NCBI GenBank assembly: GCA_023401925.1
Contig: JAEXDA010000011.1
Span: forward strand, 1 to 64,000
Origin: Bacillota bacterium
GTDB taxonomy: Bacteria > Bacillota > UBA4882 > UBA8346
Reading direction: 5' to 3'
Length of the DNA: 64,000 bases
Position 1 is the first letter of the stretch. Every line of letters starts with the position of its first letter. The notes beneath the pieces are model-generated. The model worked only from the letters and a program-made list of their open reading frames with translations. It had not been told where the DNA came from and searched no databases. Shown in pieces: positions 1 through 8,795 of the stretch. A program made the translations under genes and the position numbers.

Positions 1-84
1 TACAGCGAGGCGCTGATGGACGGAATGTCGATTGGATATTGGGTGGCCTTGGTTGGACAAGGAGTAGATAAAATAAAAGTTTGA
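1..84 (+). CDS. C-terminal end of an unidentified protein (partial)
   Basis: An open frame enters from the left edge and closes with TGA at 82-84, leaving 27 residues that end in GQGVDKIKV. The residue mix (SEALMDGMSIGYW) looks like a real protein end. Too little is left to name a family. It is convergent with the symporter gene that ends at 320. Confidence 0.5.
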   Translation, partial: YSEALMDGMSIGYWVALVGQGVDKIKV

Positions 85-138
85 AATGACTGACTCACCC
101 CTTCAGGAACCTGATCGGCCAGAGAAAATGGCAGCAAT

Positions 139-185
139 TCCCCTCCCTTTGACTGATAGCTAAAAAACACTGGAAAGGGAGGGGA
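139..185. repeat. Inverted repeat (12-bp arms)
   Basis: Arms at 139-150 (TCCCCTCCCTTT) and 174-185 pair perfectly around a 23-base loop. It lies between two convergent genes, so it may act as a transcription end for either. No T-run follows on either side, so terminator function is only a guess. Confidence 0.5.
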
Positions 186-319
186 GAAGCAAACTGCTAG
201 CTACCGGCATTTAAGTAACTGGAGGGGAGAGTTGGGAAAATCCCTTTTTATTGCAGGGCTGTCCCAAAAGGTCAAAAAAACTTGATTGAACTGGAAAGCT
301 GAGTCGCCATTTCCCGCCC

Positions 320-1660
320 TTAATCCTGCTTCTTTTGCGCCTTTAAAATTTCCCGGTAACGCTGCTCGTTAAGGGGATAAAACAGTACGATCAGCGCGCC
401 GATCATAAAAATCCCGGCCGGAATCGGACCGAACAGCAAACGGATTCCCAGTTGAGTCGGATGGCCCTGGTAGGCTTGACCCGGCATATAGTGAAACATC
501 TGAAGGACACTCCCTATTATCAAAGCAGCCAGCGCCTGGCCGACTTTGGACGCAAAGGTCCAGATACCGTAATAAATTCCTTCCCGGCGCTCGCCGGTTT
601 GGGCATAATCGTATTCAACGGTATCGGGAATAAGAGACCAAGGAATCACATAGGTCGTTGCCAGGCCCATTCCGGCAAGAATCATCATCCCAAAAGCAAA
701 CCCCAAACCAAAGCGATGGCCGTAAAAAAAGAATATCAGGCATACCAGAGCGATAAGAAATAATCCTATGGCATAACAATTCTTTTTACCCAGGGGCTTG
801 GAAATGAGTACCCATACAGGGATAAAAATCATTGCCGAACCGAGTAAAAGCAACAATGCCATAGTAGTCATTTCCCCGGCGTGGTAAATGAATTTGAAGT
901 AGTAAATGAGCGTGCCGCTGACAATGGTGGTGGCGGTCATATTGAATACCCATGGAAAGAGAATCAGTAAAAAGGGAGTATTTTTAAATGCTGCACAATA
1001 CGAGGAGATAATGCCGGTCGGTGAGAAATTGACCTTATGATGAGGCTCCCGGATGGAAAAAAAAGTAATCCAGCACACCACCATGATCAAAAAACCAAAA
1101 CAGGCTCCCATCCAGCTGTATCCTTGATTGGTACTTTGAAAAAGATGCAGAAAGGGCAATACGCCCCCCGCTCCAATCAAGGTTCCGATCACTGCGAAAG
1201 TCATCCGGTATCCGTTCAGCACCGTCCGCTCGTGATAATCGGTGGTCAATTCGGGAGTCAAAGCGGAATATGGAATGTTGAAAACGGTATAGCTAAAACA
1301 TAACAAAGTATAAGCTATGGTTGCCCACCAAAACAGCAGATGTTGATCGGTTATTTTAGGGTTAGTAAACATCAAAATCATTGTCAAAAAAACAAGGATT
1401 CCACCCAGGAAAATATAGGGTCTTCTTCTCCCAAAACGGCTGCGGGTACGATCCGAGATCAATCCCATGGCCGGATCGGCCGCTGCATCCCAGACTCTTC
1501 CGATCATTAAAGCAACTCCGGCCAAACGGGGACTGAGTCCTACTTGGTCAGTCAGATAATTCATCAACCAAAAAGCCATGATTGTAAAAAGGGCATTCCC
1601 GCCCAAATCGCAAACTCCAAAACCCAATTTTTCCTTGAAGGAAAGTTTTTGAGACTCCAT
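320..1660 (-). CDS. GPH-family (MelB/YicJ-like) sugar:cation symporter
   Basis: This 446-residue inner-membrane transporter belongs by sequence to the glycoside-pentoside-hexuronide:cation symporters of the major facilitator superfamily. The N-terminus LGFGVCDLGGNALFTIMAFW, the early DAAADPAMGLISDRTRSRFGR loop (a Na+-binding and gating region in the family) and about twelve hydrophobic segments support this. The frame is open upstream to 1876, but the start is set at 1660 because AAGGAG sits just upstream there and family homology begins at MESQKLSFKEKL. It probably imports an oligosaccharide or glycoside. The substrate cannot be read from the sequence, although hexuronate genes near 60 kb make a uronic-acid-containing sugar possible. 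Confidence 0.85.
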   Translation of the reverse strand: MESQKLSFKEKLGFGVCDLGGNALFTIMAFWLMNYLTDQVGLSPRLAGVALMIGRVWDAAADPAMGLISDRTRSRFGRRRPYIFLGGILVFLTMILMFTNPKITDQHLLFWWATIAYTLLCFSYTVFNIPYSALTPELTTDYHERTVLNGYRMTFAVIGTLIGAGGVLPFLHLFQSTNQGYSWMGACFGFLIMVVCWITFFSIREPHHKVNFSPTGIISSYCAAFKNTPFLLILFPWVFNMTATTIVSGTLIYYFKFIYHAGEMTTMALLLLLGSAMIFIPVWVLISKPLGKKNCYAIGLFLIALVCLIFFFYGHRFGLGFAFGMMILAGMGLATTYVIPWSLIPDTVEYDYAQTGERREGIYYGIWTFASKVGQALAALIIGSVLQMFHYMPGQAYQGHPTQLGIRLLFGPIPAGIFMIGALIVLFYPLNEQRYREILKAQKKQD

Positions 1661-1869
1661 CCCAAAGCTCCTTGAATCGATTTTGATAAAGCTTTTCGGG
1701 CCTGCTTTTATTGTAACAGTCCAATGGCATGGAGGCAACCTTTTCCAGGGGGGAAAGATGGAAGAAATAAGCAAGCAATTGGTTATACAATCCGTAACGG
1801 ATCGTGTGCCGGAGCGATAAGAATGTGGTAAAATAATAAAGGATTCATTTTTTAGATGAGGGCAGCGGG

Positions 1870-2358
1870 ATGTCAAAAGAAAAATTTCCGGTTACGGCCG
1901 GAGTGCGTTTTTTACGTGCCGAAAAAGTGGAATTTCAGGATTACCTGTATGAATATGAGGACCGGGGCGGTACAGCGGTTGCAGCCAGGGAACTGGGGTT
2001 TGATGAACATTCGATGATTAAAACCTTAATTATGGAAGATGAACATAAAAACCCTTTAATCGTTCTAACCCATGGTGATTTGGAGGTTTCCACCAAGGAA
2101 CTTGCCAGAATCATTGGAGTTAAAACCATCGCTCCCTGTGCGCCCGATATTGCCAATAAGCATAGCGGGTATCTGGTTGGAGGGACCTCACCCTTTGCCA
2201 CCCGGAGAGCGATGCCGGTATATATGGAGCAGACCATTCTTGAACTGCCGAAGATTTACATTAACGGGGGTAAGCGCGGGTATTTGGTTAGCATGAAACC
2301 CGGGGAATTAATTCGATTACTTCATCCCCAATTGGTAAAGGTGGGAATACCATCATAA
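1870..2358 (+). CDS. ybaK: YbaK/EbsC-type aminoacyl-tRNA deacylase
   Basis: The 162-residue product is full length for the Cys-tRNA(Pro)/prolyl-tRNA deacylase family, cytosolic editing enzymes that hydrolyse mischarged aminoacyl-tRNA. The conserved MIKTLI segment carries the family Lys, and the GGTSPFATRRAMPVYME and YINGGKRGYLVSM blocks match the YbaK fold. The start at 1870 follows AGGGCAGCGGG. Its stop (2356-2358) lies inside the presumed start region of the DUF1848 gene, so the two are probably translated together. Confidence 0.88.
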   Translation: MSKEKFPVTAGVRFLRAEKVEFQDYLYEYEDRGGTAVAARELGFDEHSMIKTLIMEDEHKNPLIVLTHGDLEVSTKELARIIGVKTIAPCAPDIANKHSGYLVGGTSPFATRRAMPVYMEQTILELPKIYINGGKRGYLVSMKPGELIRLLHPQLVKVGIPS

Positions 2359-3278
2359 AGCCCTGCCAAAGTGAACCGGTTATTATCTCTGCCAGCCGCC
2401 GCACGGATATTCCGGCTTTTTACAGTGAATGGTTCGTGAACCGGCTTCAAAGCGGGTTTTTTGTGAAAGTTAACCCGTATAATCATCGGCAACAAAAACA
2501 GGTCAGTTTGCACCCGGATGATGTGGCGGCATTGGTCTTCTGGACTAAAAACCCTTCTCCTTTGGTGCCTTCACTGCCCTTGCTGGATAACCTGGGTTAC
2601 CGTTACCTCTTTCATTTTACCCTCAATAATTATCCAAGGCTCTGGGAGCCGCGGATTCCGGCCCTTGATGGGCGGATCGCCACTTTCAGAAGGCTTAGTG
2701 AACATGTTGGCCCGGAGAGATTGATTTGGCGGTACGACCCCATCATTGTAAGCGATATTAACCCGCTGGATTCCCATCTTGAGCAATTTTCCCAAATTGC
2801 CGATTCACTTCGGGGCTATACCCATCGGGTCATGCTCAGTTTGGTGACCTTGTACGATAAAGTATTGGTCAATATCAAAAGATCCGGACTTGAGCAAACG
2901 TTTCGGTTAAAAGATTTGCGTGCTCCGGAGTATCGGCGGGAGCTTTGCTCTTTTATGAAGGAATTGGCCCGCATTGCCCAAGGGAATGGTCTAACGGCTT
3001 ATTCTTGTTCTGAGAAGGTGGATCTTGCCTCTTCTAATATTCTACCCGGAAGTTGCATCGACAGCCAATTGTTGAATCGCCTTTTTAAGCTCAATCTAAA
3101 ACCGGCCAAGGATAAATACCAACGGCCCGAGTGTCATTGCGCGTCTTCCATTGATATGGGATTTTATGATACGTGCCGGTTTGGATGCCTGTATTGTTAT
3201 GCCAATACCAATATGGAAAAGGTAATCAAAAATGTATCCGTTCACAATCCCGCCGCTCCAAAGTTATTGGATCTTTAA
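2355..3278 (+). CDS. DUF1848 family protein, probable non-standard start
   Basis: This is an uncharacterised Bacillota family with a C-terminal Cys cluster. Here the cluster is CHCASSIDMGFYDTCRFGCLYCYAN, read in two parts (CHC...C and CxxCYA), which suggests metal or Fe-S binding. The first in-frame ATG/GTG/TTG is GTG at 2436, but the conserved N-terminal block ISASRRTDIPAFYSEWF is encoded upstream of it (2382-2435). That open stretch runs back to 2292 with no ATG, GTG or TTG. AAGGTGG at 2338-2344 is placed to serve ATC 2352 or ATA 2355, overlapping the ybaK stop. I therefore place the start at 2355, with a sequencing error in this short stretch as the alternative. Function unknown. Confidence 0.75.
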   Translation: MKPCQSEPVIISASRRTDIPAFYSEWFVNRLQSGFFVKVNPYNHRQQKQVSLHPDDVAALVFWTKNPSPLVPSLPLLDNLGYRYLFHFTLNNYPRLWEPRIPALDGRIATFRRLSEHVGPERLIWRYDPIIVSDINPLDSHLEQFSQIADSLRGYTHRVMLSLVTLYDKVLVNIKRSGLEQTFRLKDLRAPEYRRELCSFMKELARIAQGNGLTAYSCSEKVDLASSNILPGSCIDSQLLNRLFKLNLKPAKDKYQRPECHCASSIDMGFYDTCRFGCLYCYANTNMEKVIKNVSVHNPAAPKLLDL

Positions 3279-3373
3279 ACTTTTTTAATAACTTCTAAAG
3301 GAAAATGAGGTTTGAAAAAGAATTTTATATCGATCACCGTTTTGATGGATAAACAAAAGTTAGTGAGGGTAAA

Positions 3374-4399
3374 TTGGGAAAGAAAATCACAGTTTTACTC
3401 TTTTTGTTGTTTGGTGTGATCACGGTATATTTAATCTTATTATTGAACGGCCTCCTCCAAAATGTTGCGCAAGGCTTTGTACCAAGAATGCATTTTCCCT
3501 CAGAAAAAAATTCCCGCATAGCCTTTATCTTCCAAAATAATAATGGCCCCTTCTGGCAAGAGGTCACCCGGGGTGCTGTCAAAGCCAGCAAAGGCCAAAA
3601 AGTCCATATTAGTTTTTTTGAATCCGTCCACGGGCAAGAATTCCAGTTAGCCGACTATTTACGTCTGGCTACCCTTGCAAAATATGACGGAATCATTATC
3701 CATGCCGAGGATGAGCGGATTGCCCCATTGATCCAGGAGGCCTGGCTTTCCCATATTCCAACGATTGTGGTGGCCTCCGATTTGCCTGATTCAGGGCGCA
3801 TCGGTTATGTGGGAACCAATAATTACCGCGCCGGTTATGTGGTGGGTAAAACTTTAATGCGGAAAATTTATAGCCGTGGCAGCCGCCGTTTTGCGGTGAT
3901 TTCCCCCTTGCTTGGCGGTGATATGCAAACCTCCGTGGCCGAATCACTGAAAATATTCGGTTTTCGGGAAGCAATCAGTTCCAAAGGCACCAATATTCCG
4001 CTTTGGGAAAAGTCTGAACCTACTTTACTTGACTCTATCAAAGTTGTTCGTAATTTAATGGATAAACATCCCGATTTGGATGGCGTATATGCCACATACG
4101 CCGAAGGGACCCTGGCGGCTGCCAGGGTGATCACGGAAAAAAATCTGACTCACAAGATACACATCATTGGTCACGGAGATTTGCCGGAAATCCGGAGGTA
4201 TATAACATCGGGGATTATTGACGCTTCGGTGGTTGAATATCCATATCAGATTGGGTATAACGCGGTTACCGGTATGCTTGGTTATTTAAGGGAAAATAAA
4301 GTAAACATTTCAAATAATATTGATGTGATTATGCTGGATCAAACGAACTTGGGAAACTTCCAAAATATCGAGGAATCTCACCATGGAATCCAATATTAA
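3374..4399 (+). CDS. Membrane-anchored sugar-binding sensor protein (Peripla_BP_4 type)
   Basis: The 341-residue product has one hydrophobic segment (about residues 5-28) with no lipobox or clear signal-peptidase site, so it is probably an uncleaved anchor. A ribose/xylose-type periplasmic binding fold follows (SRIAFIFQNNNGPFWQEVTRGA, then DGIIIHAEDE, IPTIVVASDLPDSGRIGYVGTNNYRAG and GVYATYAEGTLAAARV). The start is TTG 3374 after GAGGG. It overlaps the YesM-type kinase gene by 17 bases. By analogy with the XylFII-LytS-YesN three-component systems of clostridia, it probably presents bound sugar to the kinase instead of serving a transporter. The ligand is unknown. Confidence 0.82.
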   Translation: MGKKITVLLFLLFGVITVYLILLLNGLLQNVAQGFVPRMHFPSEKNSRIAFIFQNNNGPFWQEVTRGAVKASKGQKVHISFFESVHGQEFQLADYLRLATLAKYDGIIIHAEDERIAPLIQEAWLSHIPTIVVASDLPDSGRIGYVGTNNYRAGYVVGKTLMRKIYSRGSRRFAVISPLLGGDMQTSVAESLKIFGFREAISSKGTNIPLWEKSEPTLLDSIKVVRNLMDKHPDLDGVYATYAEGTLAAARVITEKNLTHKIHIIGHGDLPEIRRYITSGIIDASVVEYPYQIGYNAVTGMLGYLRENKVNISNNIDVIMLDQTNLGNFQNIEESHHGIQY

Positions 4400-5945
4400 T
4401 TTACAATTGAGGAAGCCTTTTTCGATTCGCTGGAAGATGATTATTCATTTTCTGGTGTTTATGGTTTTAATCATTTTTATTGCGATTTATTTGAATTTAG
4501 CCCTGAAAATGTCCGCCCGTTTTTTTGCGGCCCTCTTGGACGATTCGAAGAATTTGGAAACCATAAGCCGCAAAATATACGCCGTCAAGTATTATACGGA
4601 TAACTATTTAACGGACGGAAATTACTCAAGTCTGGATAAATGCCTGGCTGCCAATACCGAACTGCAGGAAGCAGTGGACAACTTTTCGGAACACCTTGGC
4701 GGAATTGACAATGAAGAAAAGTATTACCGTTATTTGGATCTTTCAAAATATTTGACCAGTATCAACCAATTTTCGGAAATGACCGTGACGGCCCGCAGGG
4801 AGAACCGGATGGAACGAGCATACGAAACGGATTATAAGATGAGTGAAGCGGTTGATTTAACCAGCAAATATATCCGCAGTCTGATAAGTCAAAACACAAC
4901 CTGGGGCCGGGAACGTTATAAAATCATCAGCCAGCAGACTAAGAAAATCGAATATATCGCCTACTTGTTGGCGATCGTTATTGGGTTGCTCAGTATTACT
5001 TTTTGTATTGATTTTTCAATGGGCATCACGCAGCCCCTGGAACAGATTGCCCAAAATGCCGCCGAAATCAGTAAAGGTAATTTTAAGGTCGGCGCGGTAT
5101 TTTCAGAGTCCAATGATGAACTACAAATTATTACCCGTACTTTTAACCGGATGTCCCGTAACATCAATGAGCTGTTTCATGAAATCCAGGAAAAAGCCAA
5201 ATTAGAGCGGCAGTTGAAAGAGGCGAAAATGAGAAATCTGGAGGTTACCAACCTGCTTCGGGAGTCGGAAATTCAAATGTTGCAGGCTCAAATGAACCCC
5301 CATTTCTTATATAATACTTTAAATGCCATCTCTCAAGTGGCTATATTGGAAGACGCCAATGAAACCGGAGATTTAATTAAAGCAGTTGCCCGTTTGTTGC
5401 GATACAATCTCCGTTCCCTTGACAGACCGGTAACCGTTCAGGATGAGGTCGATAACATCAAAGAATATATTTATATTATGGGAGTGCGTTATGGCGAATC
5501 GATTCATTGTGAGCTTTCTATAGCGGGTAATTTGACAAAACACCTCATTCCATGCTTGGTTTTTCAGCCTTTGATTGAAAACGCTTATCTTCATGGCGTA
5601 GCCGGTTTGAAGGAACGGAAAGGCGAGATTCATGTGGTCATTCGGGATGAAGGAGAGCGGCTTCATGTAATCATAGGCGATAACGGTGTCGGCATTCCGC
5701 CGGATAAAATGAAACGAGTGCTGGCACAGGATAGTATGGAAGTACATTTTTCTCAGGGGAATACACTCCAGTCCGATTCCAGTGGAATTGGCCTTGGGAA
5801 TATTCGTAAAAGGCTTCGGCTTTTTTACGGACGGGATGATTTATTGACCATTGTCAGCAGGCCGGGTGAAGGAACTCAAGTGGAGCTGAAACTGCCGTTA
5901 ATTGAGGAGGAAAGGCCACATGTACAGTTTAATGATTGTGGATGA
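4383..5945 (+). CDS. YesM/LytS-type sensor histidine kinase
   Basis: The 520-residue membrane kinase has TM1 at about residues 20-43, an extracytoplasmic region of roughly 145 residues, TM2 at about 191-212, a HAMP linker (PLEQIAQNAAEISKGNFKV), a coiled coil, and a His_kinase domain with phospho-acceptor His307 in QMNPHFLYNTLNAI. The C-terminal ATPase has N- and G-boxes (LIENAYLHGV, IGDNGVGIP, SGIGLGNIRKRL). It should phosphorylate the adjacent YesN-type regulator. The gene overlaps the preceding binding-protein gene by 17 bases and the regulator gene by 26, so all three are likely translated as one unit. The sensor domain is not a recognisable Cache, which fits sensing through a partner binding protein. 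Confidence 0.92.
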   Translation: MESNINLQLRKPFSIRWKMIIHFLVFMVLIIFIAIYLNLALKMSARFFAALLDDSKNLETISRKIYAVKYYTDNYLTDGNYSSLDKCLAANTELQEAVDNFSEHLGGIDNEEKYYRYLDLSKYLTSINQFSEMTVTARRENRMERAYETDYKMSEAVDLTSKYIRSLISQNTTWGRERYKIISQQTKKIEYIAYLLAIVIGLLSITFCIDFSMGITQPLEQIAQNAAEISKGNFKVGAVFSESNDELQIITRTFNRMSRNINELFHEIQEKAKLERQLKEAKMRNLEVTNLLRESEIQMLQAQMNPHFLYNTLNAISQVAILEDANETGDLIKAVARLLRYNLRSLDRPVTVQDEVDNIKEYIYIMGVRYGESIHCELSIAGNLTKHLIPCLVFQPLIENAYLHGVAGLKERKGEIHVVIRDEGERLHVIIGDNGVGIPPDKMKRVLAQDSMEVHFSQGNTLQSDSSGIGLGNIRKRLRLFYGRDDLLTIVSRPGEGTQVELKLPLIEEERPHVQFNDCG

Positions 5946-7482
5946 TGAACCGATTGTTCTTCGCGCCATATCTCATGTGATTGAAACCAATTGTCCGGAA
6001 ATTCAAGTGGTGGCAAAAACCGGCAGCGGGATCGATGCGGTATCTTTGGCACTTCGTGAAAAGCCGGATATTGTTTTTATGGATATCGAACTAACCGGGC
6101 TTAATGGATTGGAAGCGGTATCGGAAATCAAAAAATCATTGCCGGAGACGATATTTGTGATTATTTCCGCCTATGATAATTTTCATTATGCCCAGCAAAG
6201 TATTGCGTTAGGGGTTGTGGATTATTTGTTGAAACCGGTATCCAAGGATGATTTGGTGACGATTTTGGCCAAAGCCATAGCCAGGCTTGAAGAACAAAGA
6301 GGAAGGGCGCGGGAACAGTTGGAATTAAGGGATAAATTATCAAGAATGCGTCCTTTTTTGGAAGAAGACTTGTTTTTTTCGTTGTTATATCCGAGTATTG
6401 CAATGCATCCGTTGATGGAATATCCTCAATTGCTGGATTTAAAGGTAAAATTGGGACAGGCGGTGGAAATTTACGCCATTGACTGTAAACGACTGACGGA
6501 AAACTTCGAGGATTATAAACAGTTTGTCCGGAGTCATTTAAAGAACACCAACAATGTCAGAGATATTTTGTTAAGCCCCCTTATCGGCCGAACGGCTTTA
6601 ATCTTGATCGGATACGATTCAATGCCTGGTTCGCAAATGGAGACTTGGAACCCGCTCAATAAAAAATTAAAAAGCAATATCGGTCTGGACGCAGGTATCA
6701 TTTTAGGAGGGGTATACGAAGGATTTGAAGGAATGATTCAATCTTTTAAGGAATTGCGACAGTCAACCCAGCTCCATTCATATCCTGTCGGTGTCTATTC
6801 TCTTGGGGAAGTTCCCAGTGCTTCCCATCAAGATTTTTCAATTCCCTGGGTCGTTGAACAAGAATTTTTTGATGCGGCGAAGTCAGGTCAACAGGAATTG
6901 GCCGGAGTTATTTTTAAAGATTTGTTTCGTTTGGTGACACAGGCATTACAAGGAGATTTCCAGTCGCAAAAAGATTATTTTCATGGCATTGTTGCAGTTT
7001 TGTTCCGGGTGTTTTATGAAAATGCCCCGGCTGAATCAAAACAATCATTAAATGGCAATCAATATATCCAAAAGATTAATCACACGAGCGATCCGAATGA
7101 ACTGGAATTGGTTATGGATAGTATTGTAAAGGGATTTACCGCTGAAATTCAAAACAAGGAAAGTGCTGAAAACAACCCGGAGATAAGAGCGGCCATTGAA
7201 TATATGGTTCAAAATTATGACAAGGAGCTGACACTGGCGGACGTGGCTGCAGCGGCTGCAATCAGCCCCAATTATCTGAGTAAATTGTTTAAAGAGTACC
7301 GCAACCAAACGGTGATGGATTTTTTGGAACGGATCCGCATCGAAAAAGCTTTAAAATTGTTGAAAGAATCCAGCTTTTCTATTAAGGAAATCGCAATGCA
7401 GACCGGATACCGGGACCCCAACTATTTTAGTAAAGTATTTAAAAAAGTCACCAATTTACCCCCCACTGCTGTTAGGGGATAG
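5920..7482 (+). CDS. YesN-type response regulator with AraC DNA-binding domain
   Basis: The 520-residue cytoplasmic regulator has a receiver domain (IVDDE near the start, phospho-acceptor Asp55 in VFMDIELTG, Lys in LLKPVSKDDL). A long middle region follows, and the C-terminus holds a double helix-turn-helix of the AraC class (LTLADVAAAAAISPNYLSKLFK and SIKEIAMQTGYRDPNYFSKVFK). The start is ATG 5920 behind GAGGAGGAAAGG, although the frame is open to 5902. It is the natural partner of the upstream kinase. Likely targets are sugar-uptake genes, perhaps the orphan binding protein at 8.8 kb, but no binding site could be identified. Confidence 0.93.
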   Translation: MYSLMIVDDEPIVLRAISHVIETNCPEIQVVAKTGSGIDAVSLALREKPDIVFMDIELTGLNGLEAVSEIKKSLPETIFVIISAYDNFHYAQQSIALGVVDYLLKPVSKDDLVTILAKAIARLEEQRGRAREQLELRDKLSRMRPFLEEDLFFSLLYPSIAMHPLMEYPQLLDLKVKLGQAVEIYAIDCKRLTENFEDYKQFVRSHLKNTNNVRDILLSPLIGRTALILIGYDSMPGSQMETWNPLNKKLKSNIGLDAGIILGGVYEGFEGMIQSFKELRQSTQLHSYPVGVYSLGEVPSASHQDFSIPWVVEQEFFDAAKSGQQELAGVIFKDLFRLVTQALQGDFQSQKDYFHGIVAVLFRVFYENAPAESKQSLNGNQYIQKINHTSDPNELELVMDSIVKGFTAEIQNKESAENNPEIRAAIEYMVQNYDKELTLADVAAAAAISPNYLSKLFKEYRNQTVMDFLERIRIEKALKLLKESSFSIKEIAMQTGYRDPNYFSKVFKKVTNLPPTAVRG

Positions 7483-7525
7483 GATTTTTTGATTGTCTAT
7501 CCTTAGATTCGGCGGAGGATTGTTG

Positions 7526-8596
7526 ATGCTTAAATTTATTAAAACCAACTGGGTCCTGGTAACAGCATTGTTATTATTAATCATTTTATCAATCCCGCTT
7601 CTTTATTTTGGGAATTTGCTGAAGATGATGAGCAGCCCAAATAACGCCATTTTTGACTCCTCCAAAACCCAACAGTTAGATATTGGAGTGTGTTTCAATA
7701 GCATTATGGAAGCCAGGTGGATGAAAGAATGGGCTGTTATGGAAGATACCGCCGGGAGCCAGCAGCTTTCAATCGGTTTAAAGGTTGCCCACCATTCCCT
7801 TTTACGACAAATCGGTCAAATCAATGATCTATTGGCACGCCATATTAAGGTTTTAATTTTGAATCCTGTAAGCCAAAAGGGATTGGAGGACGTTTTGGAA
7901 GAAGCCCGAAGTAAGGGAGTTAAAATTATTTTTTATGATGAAATGACGGCCGGTCCTTGTGATTTGTTTCTTGGCGTCGATTACCGGGATATGGGGCGGA
8001 TTCAGGCGAAAACTTTATTAGAGAAGGCAGGGCCGGGTAATTATTTGGTATTTAAAGGCCCGGGGAATAGTTATCGCTCGGAGATTCTATATAGTGGCCA
8101 GCAGGAAATTTTAAAGATGAAAAGCGGGGTTGGCGCTGATATATTATCAGTGAATGCCCTTAATCATTGGTCTGCGGATGAAGCGGTCACTAAAATCAGG
8201 GCTACCATTGCTCATCAGAAATTACAGGGGATTTTAATACCGGAAGACTTGATTGCTGAATCCGTCGTTAATTTTTACAGAGAACAAAAATCCGCGCTTG
8301 CATTCATAACCGGTGCCGGCGCCGAACTCGCGGCATGTAAAAGAATATTGCGCCGGGAACAATTGATGACAGTTGCTTGGAACATACCCGAACTGGCAAA
8401 AACCGCCATTGTGTCAGCAAATCGGTTTATTCAAAGGAAAAAGATCATCGGGTCAAGGATGACATTCGGAAATCGCGAACTTCCGGCTTACCTATGTCCT
8501 GTCTATTTGGTCGATTCCACGAATCTTCAAACAGTTCTTGTCAATAAGCTGAAACTCTATACTACTGCAGACTTGACAACAACGGGGAATAAATAA
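7526..8596 (+). CDS. Second membrane-anchored sugar-binding protein (Peripla_BP_4 type)
   Basis: The 356-residue product has an N-terminal hydrophobic anchor (about residues 8-30) and a ribose/xylose-type periplasmic binding fold: LDIGVCFNSIMEARWMKEW, VLILNPVSQKGLEDVLEEARSKGVKIIFYDE and LFLGVDYRDMGRIQAKTLLE. ATG 7526 is preferred over TTG 7493 because GGAGG lies 8 bases upstream. It sits 43 bases after the YesN-type gene, so the kinase-regulator pair is flanked by two related anchored binding proteins. It may be a second ligand input to the kinase or a co-receptor. There is no lipobox and no transport partner nearby. Confidence 0.78.
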   Translation: MLKFIKTNWVLVTALLLLIILSIPLLYFGNLLKMMSSPNNAIFDSSKTQQLDIGVCFNSIMEARWMKEWAVMEDTAGSQQLSIGLKVAHHSLLRQIGQINDLLARHIKVLILNPVSQKGLEDVLEEARSKGVKIIFYDEMTAGPCDLFLGVDYRDMGRIQAKTLLEKAGPGNYLVFKGPGNSYRSEILYSGQQEILKMKSGVGADILSVNALNHWSADEAVTKIRATIAHQKLQGILIPEDLIAESVVNFYREQKSALAFITGAGAELAACKRILRREQLMTVAWNIPELAKTAIVSANRFIQRKKIIGSRMTFGNRELPAYLCPVYLVDSTNLQTVLVNKLKLYTTADLTTTGNK

Positions 8597-8795
8597 TGAT
8601 TCAAAAATACTATTTTTTTATTGAGGAACCAATCTTCCAGTGAGTGAAGAAAAAATTACAGAGGGATTTGCGAAATTGCGTGGAATAAACGCCGTACTAA
8701 TCAATGGAGTGATAATGATTTTGAACCCCAAAGTGACATTATCATGAAATAATGTAACATTTGTGCGTGAGTCCGGTGATAAGTAATGTAAGTCA

